The notes under the pieces: generated by a model
Seen by the model: the letters and a program-made list of their open reading frames with translations, nothing else
Databases searched by the model: none
Told to the model about the DNA's origin: nothing
Shown: in pieces, positions 48,129-60,100 of the stretch
Layout: each line of letters begins with the position of its first letter
How positions within the stretch are numbered: position 1 is the stretch's first letter
Assembly: GCA_036362985.1 (NCBI GenBank)
Contig: JAYGXS010000004.1
Location: 45,997,043-46,061,042, forward strand
Reading direction: 5' to 3'
DNA length: 64,000 nucleotides
Source of the DNA: Ligula intestinalis
Lineage: Eukaryota; Platyhelminthes; Cestoda; Diphyllobothriidea; Diphyllobothriidae
Position numbers and translations under genes: made by a program

Positions 48129-51100
48129 CTAGAGGGAGACGAAAGTAAATGGATAAGACATTGCAGTAGCAGCAGTCTTTTCGATGCAATCGTTTATTTT
48201 TCCTGCATGTAAGTATATACTGGGATTATGAGAAAAACAGGAAAGATAGGGGAAGGGAAGGAAATAGACTCAAATGAGGTAGGTAATGTTAGGGGATCGA
48301 CAACAGGACGGTCTCAAGCAGATTCAGCAAGGATGATTCGGCAGTGTTCAAAGTCGACAGTGAGATGGAATTTTGAAAGCCCTGCGACCATAATTAGATT
48401 TCTGGTTTACGGTATCAGTAATACGATTGCCTCTTTGGCCTAAAGACACGGCTAGCCGCAACTTACTGTCAATACGAAGAGCAACACATAAAGTGGATAT
48501 GCATTGCCTTTCAAAACTTAACCATTCACAAGGCAGGTCCATAGATCCAGGAACACAGCTGGTTGGTGCAATTCAGCCTACGTTAAACGGTGTTGAGACG
48601 AATCCATGCGGCTGAAATCTCTGATTCGTGACCTAAGGAAAGAAACATCTGCAGATTTTCGCATAAAAACGTTGCGAAGAATGTTTTGGAACTGTAGTTT
48701 TACCTTTTCAGTCCCTCTTTTCTTGTGCATATTGCAATCTTTATAAGTTCTCCTTGTCGTTTAAGTTACTTATAATCCTGTCACCAGGCCAAAGAATGCA
48801 TTAGGGCCGTTCTTTGAAAAAAGTACTGACAGCTACAACCCATTTGGTTCCACGTCAGGCCTTTGAGTCAAAACATTGTTGGTCAATAATTAAATCCTCT
48901 AATGGGCCGTGGCAATTTAGTGACGATCAAATATACTCTGCACTTTTAAAATCACTTTACTGTTGACCATCCCAAACATCATTTATTCGATTGCGACCAG
49001 TAAATGTAGCAACTCAGTGAAAACATACGGTATTGGCGAACCAACGCACTGTTGTCTAGCAAAATCAACCCTGGTAGGCTTCAAAGCATTGACAGCAAAT
49101 GCTAGACAAAGGCGGGTTACCCGTTAGCCAAGCTGCAGGCTACCTGGCGCGTCCACGGGTGGCGGATAGTGGCGCGGCCTTCAGTGAAGGTTAGCTGCGA
49201 AGTAAGCAGGCTCCCGGGTCTGGCGAATAAGCAGTCGCGGACGCAGCAGCGACAGTGTTACCAGGGCGCGGTGGGCTGAGGTCTGGCGCACCGACAGCCT
49301 TATAAAATTCCGCAAGGCCCAATGACGACACTGTGACATGGCGAGCGCGAACCGCCATTAAATAGGTTTGCTTGCTACCAACACCACTGCCTTGTGGTTA
49401 GGTTCGTGAGCCAAAGTGCTAGAGGAGACAACCTCGAACGAAGAATCCGAGCGGCCGTTGGGGATCCGCCTGCATTCAAAATTCCCAAGAAACCTTATGA
49501 TGTCTCCTTACCTTACTACGACCACTGCTACGGCGTCCGCGGGAACCGACGCGCTCCGCAACCCTTTTCCGGTGGTGCGGGCGAATAATGTGCAAGCTGG
49601 ACTGCTAAACAAAAACGGACTCTTGGTATTGGATGCTGGAATGTGCGAACATTTCTGGAACCTGGTACCCAAAGTCTGACAGCGCAGTCTCCATGAATAT
49701 CACGTGGATGTTTGTTGCTTGTCAGAGGCCCGACTCCCCGACTCAGGCGCCCGAGAAATCAAAATTCCGGGGGTCGATTCTCATTTCACCTTGTATCACA
49801 GCGGTCCGAGTGACTCATCTGGCAGACACGGTGTGGCTATTGCTCTCTCGGAAGAAGCTAACCGTGCACTACTAGCATGGGAACAAGTCAACGACCGAAT
49901 GGCCTATGTTCGACTAAAAGGCCATTTTACGAACATCGCGGTCGTATCTGTGTATGCACCTACGTCGGCGACTGAAAAGCAAGAGAAAGATAATTTCTAC
50001 TCGCAGCTGCAGGAGCTAGCCGAACGACTCCGTTGCCGAGATCTGCTAATTGTTGCCGGGGACTGGAATGGCCGGACTGGGCCCGATGACCCGACAAACA
50101 GCCACCTTTTGGTCGTTTTGGGCTTGGCTCTCGAACGGACAATGGTGAGAGGATGCTGCAGTTTGCCGAACAGAACCGACTGTTTCTTGCCAACACATGC
50201 TTTCAGCATCGTCACAAACATCTACTGACTTGGTATTCGAACGATGGCCGTACTGCCAGTCAGATCGATTACATTCTAGTTGGTTCACGGTTTTGCAGCT
50301 GGGTCCACGATAGCAGGTCGATGCGAGGTGCCGAAACTTGTAACGTCCACGGGTCTGACCATGTTCTCGTTCGCACGTGCCTGAAGGTTCACCTCTAATC
50401 TGTGCGAGACGCCTTGATGTCGCAAAGCTCCGGCAAACCAACATTACCGAGGCTCTAAGCACAGAAATCCAGTCCCGTCTTATGACCCAGGCTGACAACG
50501 AGGGCAGTAGAAAGTGGCCATCACTGAAGACATCCATCTATGGGGCAGCTGAGAAGATTCTTGGATTCACTCAGCGGCGCCGCAGTGACTGGATCAGCGG
50601 AAGAACCCTGCAACTATCGGCCGAGACGACTCGAGCCAGGCCACGAAACGATACCTCCTTCCGCCAACTTCGAAAGCTGACAGCAAAGTCGGCTAGAGAT
50701 GACCAGCAGCGACTTCTATGGAGCAGGCTTCTAATGTTGGTGACACACAAAATTGTACGAAATCATACGCCAGGTTAGTGGTAAGCCCCCGACACTCTGT
50801 GATTCTGTTCGCGATGTGAATGGAGGATTTATTGCCGACAACTCGGCCAAGGTCGATCGCTGGCGTGAACACTTCGAGCACCTACTCAACTTTGACGAAC
50901 AACCCATCACACCCTCCCTCTCCTCCACAGCGGATTTTCAATCCTCTCCTGCCTACGCAGTGTCGTGTGACATCCCTTCCGAAAACGAAGTTACCGATGC
51001 AATGCAGAGGCTACGCAACAACAAGGCGTGCAGAGAGGACGGTATTCCTGCAGAAATCTACAAGTCCTGTATCGACACCCTGGCTCCTCGGCTCCATGAG

Positions 51101-54100
51101 GTGATTGTACAGGCGTGGCGAGAAGAGACCGTTCCCGATGACTGGGGCTCAGGTATCCTTGTACCTGTCCACAAGAAGGGATATAAGACAAGATGCGAGA
51201 ACTACCGTCTTATCGACGTTGCTGCAAAGATATTTGCGGTTGTTCTTCTCAGGCGCTTCCAGTCTGTACGTGACTCCAGCACACGACCCAACCAAGCCGG
51301 ATTCCGAGCTGGGCGTGGATGTGCGGATCAAATATTCACACTGAGGCGCACTCTAGAATTCCGCCATAGCTACCAGCAACCGACGGCGGTTTGCTTCGTC
51401 GACTTATCCGCCGCATTCGATTACATCCATCGTGAGTCCCTGTGGCGAATAATGGAACTGGATGGAATGCCGACCAAACTCATTGCGATGATTAAGGCCT
51501 ACTACCGGTCTACCACCGCACGAGTCCTGGTCCACAACAATCTCTCTCAGCCGTTCGATATCCGGTCTGGTGTCCGACAGGGTTGCGTCCTTTCGCCCAT
51601 TCTGTTGAACTACGTCATTGACTGGATTTTCGGCATGAAGAGGACGGTGTTAAACTTGCACCCGGACGCCGACTAACTGATCTTGACTACGCCGATGATA
51701 TTGCGCTGTTAGCCTCAAACTTTGATGGTCTACAGTCATTAGTGCCGCGGTTGAATGAGATCGCTATGCCAGTAGGCATGTCCATAAATTCCGGAAAGAC
51801 AAAGATGTTCTCGAGCTGCATCCCTGACCAGGAGAAGGCACCCCTGGGGGTTAATGGCCATCAACTTGAAGTAGTAGACAGCTTTAAATACCTCGGGGCG
51901 AGGCTGCTACCGAATGGGCAGAGCAAGGACGACACTGTCTCCCGTATCGATGCTGCTCGCTGGGTCTTCTCAATCCTTCGAAAGCGCCTATGGATCCGAC
52001 GTGACATCTCCATCGCCACGAAGATTCGTGTATACCGTGCATCCATCCGGTCAGTCCTCCTCTATGAATGTGAATGCTGGGCTGTGCGCGCTGAAGATGA
52101 GCGAAGACTGGAGGTCTTTGACTACCAGTGCCTGAGAACGATCCTGCGAGTTAAGCATAGCGACTTCATCTCAAACGAGACAGTCCGCATCCGCTGCGAT
52201 CGTATCACGAGGATATCTCAGGCCATTCAAGAAAGGCGACTGACGTGCTTTGGACACGATCTCTGCCGTCCGCCCCACGAGCTTCCCTATGCTGCCCTCG
52301 ATCCGGCATCGCAGCCCACCTGGAAACGTCGAAGAGGAGGGCAACTGAAAACTTGGCTAGACACCGTCCGTCAAGACATGGAATCAGTTCTTGGACCTTC
52401 TATCTTCGGCCTCCGTCGCTGGAGACGGGACTGGGTGGAGCTTTCGAGATCCGCTGCCGCCAATCACCACGCATGGAGAGGTATCGTTCGTGACATCACT
52501 GAGGCCGGCTAGATCAGGCATTATCACAGCCGTTACAAGTACAAGTAGAGCAAATGCCATAGCAGCAACCTATAAGGTGAAAACAAGTAACTTCTTCATC
52601 AGAAAAAAAGGCAGTGCTCTTTCCTGGAACTCAGACAGCTGTCAAGAAAGGGGTGAAACCCTCATCAGGCAGCAGGTGAGGCACTCATTCAATCATAGAG
52701 GCGTCCGCTTGTCGCTTGCTCGGTCGAAACGTCGGGTACACTGCTAATGCTGCTTAGTCGAATCCAAGCGAGCGCGCGCGCGCGCGATTAAAACGCTTTT
52801 TGCACTGAAATCCGCTGTCACGTTGCAAAAACGAAGGGAATACGAGCCGATCACGAGGTCAGTAGCTCACTAGTCTTCGGTGACCTTGCACTTTATCGTT
52901 TGACGACCGCTGCCTAGAATACGCTGATAATAACCGCTGGTTGCGTATCGTTCGAGCTAATTTTACGTCAGCGGTTCCGAATTTACCCACACACATGTCC
53001 ATCCAGTGCCTTGATGTGCATGTATGTCGACTGCCTGTCACACATTCTTTTCCGCTGGGTGACAAGATGACTTGGAAAGAATTGTTCTGTTGGGGGAGAA
53101 AAAGCGGCAATCTCTTATCATGGATAGAACCCCCTCCCTCCACTGGAGGCCGAATTGTCAAAGCGTGTACTCTTGTTCCCTCTTATGTGAGAGGCCAACA
53201 GCCTAGCCACCTTTGCCCCTACGGGATTACGAGGTACTATACCACATCGGCGTGGACTACCGTGGCACATTCGACAACGAAGTTCTCTGCCGTTAGCGTG
53301 AAGATTAGACTTATTTTGCAGAGTCCTTAGGCATTAATATCCCGAGAAAGCCGCCTGGGTGTCGGGCGTCTTTGCTTAACAGAAAGGAGGAAGTTTAAAG
53401 CCAATAGCTACGGGATATGTCTTATGGTTCTGGACTAAAACAGATACATCTTTCAGCCAATCTCGACTGATGCAGCAAACCAGCTACTAGTCCGATTTAA
53501 TGACTTAACTAGTTGTGAGGTTGATTAATTTAAAAACTGATCCTGGACCCGAATCCTGCATTCTTTCGGTCTGGCATATGACTCCTCGTCGACGACAAAT
53601 AAACCCCAAGTGACCACTGCAGTCCTACTACTCTTTCTTCGCACCGCTACCTAATCACTAACTACGACTCAGGCATAGCCTACCGGAGGGCTTCGTCTAT
53701 GTGGCTGATGAGCAGCTAACAGTGAGTGTATGTGTGGAAGCGCAAAAGTTACACTGTAGTATCGACAGTGCGCGGAAGCCAGTCTGGAGGCAGGCAGACT
53801 ATTTGGCAGATAATGGGGGGGAGGGGTGGAAAACTTGTAACCCCGGGGGGGGGGGCATGAGAGTACCTACGCGGCTAAAGGCTTGGGTTACACTATTCAC
53901 AAATTTAAAAAAACAGCACTGACGTCACGAGTACTGGGGGAATGAGCTCACCTAGCATGCCCTCTGGCAGGTACTGGAGCACAGCGAAATCGGCTTGCGC
54001 AGCGGAGGCCGCTGAAGCGCCGGCCACAGCGGCCGCGCTACCACTACCAGCAGCTGCTGCGGTAGCAGCAGCAGACTCAGCGCCGCGGACAGAAGTGGAC

Positions 54101-57100
54101 GACGACGAGGACGCCGCTGCAGTCGCTGCTGATGACGATGAGGCTGGCGGACTGTGCGTCTGTGGACGTTTTGACGTTGAGGCAGAGATAACGGGGGAGG
54201 CCTGCCGCTTGCCGCTACAGCAGGCACCAGCAGTGGCGGAGGCGGCGGCGGCAGCAGCAGCAGTAGATTGTGTTGGACTGCCAGCGACTTGCGTGGGCGT
54301 ACGAGGCGAAGGGGAGGTTGACCAGGTTGCTTTAGGCATCTTTTCATTGGCCTGAAACGAAGGCGGCGGTAACAATATCAAAAAACCGAAGGTTTACGCT
54401 AGGGAGGCTTGATAACTCAAGCTGTTACTATGTCTAGCCAAAAGGTGTAACAAGAACCCGACAATAGACAGCAATCCGATAGTCTCCGGCAGGAGGAAAG
54501 GCGGCCACTCGGATGAGCTTCGTAAAAGCATACAACAGCTGACACTAAATTCTAGAATACTTTTTCGATTAGGAAAGATTACTTACGGGAGGGGGGTTTT
54601 GTATTGATTATTGTGTAGCATAATCCCGGCATATGTTAGTCATGACAAGATGCCGGCCTATTAATGCACTTATTTTCGTCTGTCAGGAGCAACTACGTTT
54701 AGTAAAAATTACTAGCTAAGTATTGATGGTCAATACCTTCATAAATTCAAATAAAGTTTCCAGAAAACATGCTCAAAATATTCCTTCTGTTACCCATTTG
54801 ATATCAAAGTACGCTTACTTCTGGCTTTATACACAGGGAAAGGGTGTATTTTAGTTCTAAAAAGGTTGTAATTATGGGATTTGAAGACCATTAAAAGTCG
54901 ACTCACGAAGTTTTTTGCGTGCCCGTTTATCAACACTCCTATGAAATAGGCAACATGATCCCCATCCTTTTCAAAATTGTATGAGCCCTATTTAGCATCG
55001 CCGTAATAACATGGCGGGGTGTACGACTTTCGTCAACTGGAAACCCGAAACGTACATGCAATGGCAGATAGGGTTCGAAAACGAAACAATTTTTAAAACC
55101 TCAATACTCTCTTTCGTAAAGTACGAAATGTGAAAACAAAATTTATAACCAAATAAGTACCTAAAAGATGAGTTTCACCATCAAAAATCAATGAATTACG
55201 CCGCACAATAATCAATAATACAGCGTCAATTAACTTACCCTTCCTAATCGAAAGCACACCCCAAGATTTCCGTTAACTGACAGGCGACTGCTGTCTTAAA
55301 AATAGGTATCAACTACAAAAATCTCTTGCATGGTTTACTTATGTCAACTGCGGAGTTTTAAGTTGTATAATTCGCCCGGATATCCTGAAGGACTATAAAA
55401 CCAGGCGATATATAACAGACGTGGTTGCGTAGTGAGTCGGATGGAATTGGCAGGCAAGTGCTAATGACTGCAGTCGAAAGCCCAGTACAGGACCTGTTAG
55501 CCAAAAGATAGTTCCACCCTTAAGCTCCTCAAGCTCTCGATTAATTCATCACACGGACGGCGCATCTTTGCATTCAATCACCCTACCATGAAACAAGATT
55601 TGTTGTAAAAAATATCGAAACCCAATTGTAAACTAAGGAGACAATGGAAAAGGAAAGGAAATCGATTAGTAGAAGTGGCCAAACACAGGCCCAGGACCTG
55701 CAACTGCTGTACTAAGGAAAAATGCGCTTGAAAAACTGGCGTAAATTAACAACTCCAGTCATCTGCAAGTGCAACCTCGATCTTTTTCAAGGATCGAGAT
55801 AATTGACCCACTAGTTTAGATAAGTGCTTCCTATCTAGTGCCGACTAATTTATGGGAAGCTGGTAAAACGTTTGCTAGCTTCGTATCCGTTAGCGTGAAT
55901 TATACGGGAGCCTCCTACGATTCCACTGGAAATGGCCAAACGTACGACAAGTTACCGACGTTTAGTCAGGCTTCAGTAAATAAAAACGTTATTACAAAGG
56001 CAATGCGTTAGTCAGTGATCCAGTAAAGGCAGTCACAAACGCAAGCTTTTTAACTGCTTGACATTTCTCGTTATGAGGGTAAGAGCAATCTAAGAAATAC
56101 AAGTCTACTCGGGTGACGGATGAGAGAAACGGGTGAGACGGATCCTTGAATTCCGCCATAGCTACCAACAACCAACGGCCATCTGCTTTGTTGACTTTGA
56201 CGCTGCGTTCGACTCCGTATATCGTGACTCTCTATAGCGGATAATGGCATTTGATGGTGTACCACCAAAACAAATAGCCATGCTCAAGGCATGCTACAGC
56301 TCCACCACTGCGCGGGTTTTAGTTCACAACAACCTCTCAAAACCCTTCGCTATTCGGTCAGGCATTCGGCAAGGCTGTCTTGTCAGTGACTGGGTTCCCG
56401 GTAAAGCCCTACAAGAAAGTGACGGTATTGAGCTTGCCGCCAGACTTCGACTATGCCGATGATATCATTTTAATAGCATCAAGCTTTGGCTATATTTAGT
56501 CCATGAAGTCACGGGCGAACGAGGTCGCGAAATCGGTCTGTTTGTCCATAAACGCTGGGAAGAACAAAGTGTTTTCATCCTATATCCCTGCCGAAGAGAA
56601 GACACCTCTTGAGATAAGTGGCTGTCAACTTGAAGAAGTCTGCTACTCATGTCTCTGATGACGAATCCGCGACGGATATCGAAACGTCAGGCGAATAAAC
56701 ATATTGCCCCAGCGATCGAGTCTTTTTCTTCTTCTTCTCAGCTTCAAATACCTCGGAGCGAGGTTGCTACCGAATGGGCAAAGTAAGGATGACATTGTCT
56801 CCTGAATTGACGCAGCACGACGAGTTTTCGCTAGTTTTCGGAAGTGCTTATGGACCCGACGCGATATTTCTATCTCAACAAAGATCCGCGTGTACCGTGC
56901 ATCTGTGTGGTCTGTCCTCCTTTACGGATGCGAATGTTGGGCTATGCGCGTGGAAGATGAACAGAAACTGAAGCCTTTGACCACTACATTCTAAGTGAAG
57001 TACACCGACTTCGTCTTAAATGAGACAGTCCGCACTCGTTGTGACAAAATCACAAGGATATCCCAGGCCATTCAGGAAAGATGGCTGAGGTGGTTTTGAC

Positions 57101-60100
57101 ACGTTCCTCGTCGCCTACCTCAAGAGCTTAGTGCTACTGCCCTCGACTTTAAAACGTTGCCTGATTAGAAACGTCGAAGAAGGGGTCAACTTAAAACTTG
57201 GCTCGACTCAGTCCGCCGGGACATGGAAGTGGTTCTTGGACCTTCGGTATTCGGTCTCTGGCGCTGACGAAGAGAATAGGTCGAACTGTCCAGGTCTGCG
57301 GCCACGGATTGTCGCGCGTGGAGAAGCATCATACGGGATATAATTGAGACTGGCTAGATGAGTCATGATCGCAGCCGTAAGAAGTTCAAGTACTACTCGG
57401 GTGAAGTTTTGCGCGCCGGTAACTGCTAATTGGTGGCTTAGCTTAATTTTATCGGGTATAGCAAGGAGGCTTGAATGCATCAAGGGAGACGTCAACGACG
57501 ATCCTCGTCATCAGAAAGCCGGACAGAGGATTGACTGTTTCTGCTGTTGTTTGTCACGATACTTAAATAAATAAGTGAAGTGATCACGCGGAAAACCCCA
57601 CAAGTGACAAATAATTATCATTGATTCCAGTAAGGTAGAACTTGTGATAAATGCATCATCGAAATTGAAAAACAACATTTTCGTTCGCTTGTATCCGTAT
57701 CGGGCTAATGCCAGGACTGAACTGGTTCACCCAAGTACCCATGTATCTGTGGGTATGGATTGTGTTTCGCGTAGAGCAGCCAGAAAATGGAGAATTGAGT
57801 GAGTATACCACAAGAGGTTCCGGATTATGACTGGCCTTGAAGTGGGAGTTACAACTCACGAGCAAAGAACGGTGGTTCCTCCCTTATTTTATGATAAGCT
57901 AAATTTATTGTACATTGCTTCTTACATTGGTACCCACTTTGCAGAAATCTCCGTTATCAGATAGATGCTCGTCCAGTTTTGATTTCGTGATCAACAACTG
58001 CTGCGGCCCGACTGTAGAAGGGGGAATAATTTTGAATAGTTGATATTTGTTAGCTTGGACAAAGGCCTTAAGGGAAACTGTCCCCCGGATTCCGAACTTC
58101 ACAGTTATAGTCACACTCGCTCACCGGCCATGGCGATACAGACCTCAATTTTGCTTCTACTTGATACGGCTTTGCTCCTAACTGACCTAAGATTTCGTTG
58201 ATTATACGCCTCCGCTTTTGATTATATGCAAAAAGAAATAAAAGAGAATTCCACTCACTGCTTTCTCCTGCGGCAAAGACCGAATAACGAAAGACAAATT
58301 CACTTCCAAGTCTTGATGAACTGCTTATAGCAGTTTTCATCCGAACTCTTTATCGCCTCGAGATAGGCCACATCATCAGATGGGGCAGCAAAACTGTACC
58401 TATAGGATGGACGGCCAATACTGTGTCTGAAATGTCCTCGCAATGTTGTTTCAGAGTGTGGACTGCCAAATTTTAGACGAGGTCAATGTAGAACACTCGA
58501 AGAATGGTAAGCGGGCAACTGTGGTCCAATACCTTCACTTTCGGGTTGCCTTACGAAAGCAAAATAGTTTGACTGCCGTGAACGAATATGTAGACTGTCG
58601 TACGGAGTGATCGCCGCACCCGGAACTTGCGCGTGAATCTGTTGAAGTTGGGGCAGACTTGCGCAGCCGTTACCGAACTCTGTCCTTCCTTTACGTATCT
58701 AGTTCCAGTGACTAGACAAAGTAAATACGACTGGAAGTGGGCTCAGGTTTACTGGCTGACTGACTTAAAAGTCTGACTGACCGCAACGTTCCGGCTAGTG
58801 ATGCATCTCTTCTTTCCCTGCGCTTCCAAGTCAGAGTTGGTAATCAGCCTCTGGACACGCAGAGCATTAACCAGACAACGAAGGTGAAGTTTGAAGAGCT
58901 TTATACCTTGGTTTAACTCTGTGGTCAAAATGATAGTGAAACATTTCATCAATGCTGCTCGCTGGGTTTCCTCAATCCTTCGAAAGCGCCTATGGATCCG
59001 GCCTGACATCTCCATTGCCAAGAAGATTCGTGTATACCGTGCATCCATCCGATCAGTCTTCCTCTAAATATGTAAATGCTGGACTAAGCGCGCTAAAGAT
59101 GAGTGAAAACTTGAGGTCTTTGTCCGCCGGTGCCTGAGGACGATCCTGCGAGTTAAGTATAGCGACTTCATCTCAAATGAGACAGTCCGCACCCGCTGTG
59201 ATCGTATCACGAGGATATCTCAGGCCATTCAGGAAAGGCGACTGAGGTGGTTTGGACACGTTCTCCGTCGTTCGCCCTACGAGCTTACCTATGCTGCCCT
59301 CGACCCAGCACCGCAGCCCACCTGGAAATGTCGAAGAGGGCAACTAAAGACTTGGCTCGACAGCGTCCGTCAAGACATGGAAGCAGTTCTTGGACCTTCT
59401 ATCTTCGGTCTCCGTCGCTGGAGAAGGGACTGGGTGAAGCTTTTCAAATCCGCTGTCGCCAATCGCCATGCATGGAGAGGAACCGTCCATGACATCACTG
59501 AGGCCGGTTAGATTAGGCATGATCACGACCGTAACAAGTGCAAGTAAGTACATTTCATCGGGATGGGTTGGGTTTGGTATTCATTTGGACGCACTGCATC
59601 GGACGTTGTCTTGGTCTTCTAATAAGGTGCCAACGTATCGGCGTACGTTAGCGGATAAAAGCCAGCATACTCAGTTTACTATCCAAAACGTATCTCTATA
59701 ACAGAAAACCATGCCATCCGCTCAAACGGCAGGCCCGATTTCCGGCGCAATTGATGCGCACTACCAATCCAACGTGTGTGCTGGTCCTACTGCTTAATCG
59801 TTTTCTCCAAACTTACAGTTTGTTACCATGTCTACGACATAAGATGCAACAAGAAGCCTAAACGGATTGTAATCAGTATCTTGCGAATCACTCCAAAATA
59901 CTATTTAACAATTACCAAAAATCAATAAATCCGCCACACTAGCTGAATAAAAAGAGAGGCAAGGCAGGATAGGCACAAGTAGCAGAAAAGGCAACCACTC
60001 GGGTGAGCTTTATAAAAGCATAGAGTGGGAGGCACTGCCTAAATTCAAATCCAGATCCACCCCTCCCGCCTGACCGGTGCCTGAAAGGAGTTGCAGGTTT

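Larger units (their letters stand above)
56130..57380 (+). mobile_element. RTE retrotransposon copy 2, 5'-truncated and decayed
   Basis: Same family as the copy at 49.4-52.5 kb, inside OTUD5 intron 5. It begins within the reverse transcriptase just before motif A (FVDFDAAFDS), shows SGIRQGC (about 56360) and DYADD (about 56450), and runs to the C-terminal segment and the same 3' end (CAAGTACT, about 57395). It has stop codons, a deletion between motif B and YADD, and a roughly 100 bp foreign insertion at 56640-56742. Confidence 0.83.

Noticed and set aside
52720..52745. TCGAAACGTCGGG behind RTE copy 1, as in hammerhead 3' cores
   Set aside because: No CTGATGA or pairing stem stands at the needed distance on the same strand; half a core is not enough.
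53942..54355. 137-codon plus-strand frame (Ala/Asp/Glu-rich)
   Set aside because: It is the complement of OTUD5 exon 6; triplet-repeat composition keeps the opposite strand open.
58340..58390. CTGATGA on the minus strand at 58371-58377
   Set aside because: No GAAA with a closing stem II at a sensible distance.
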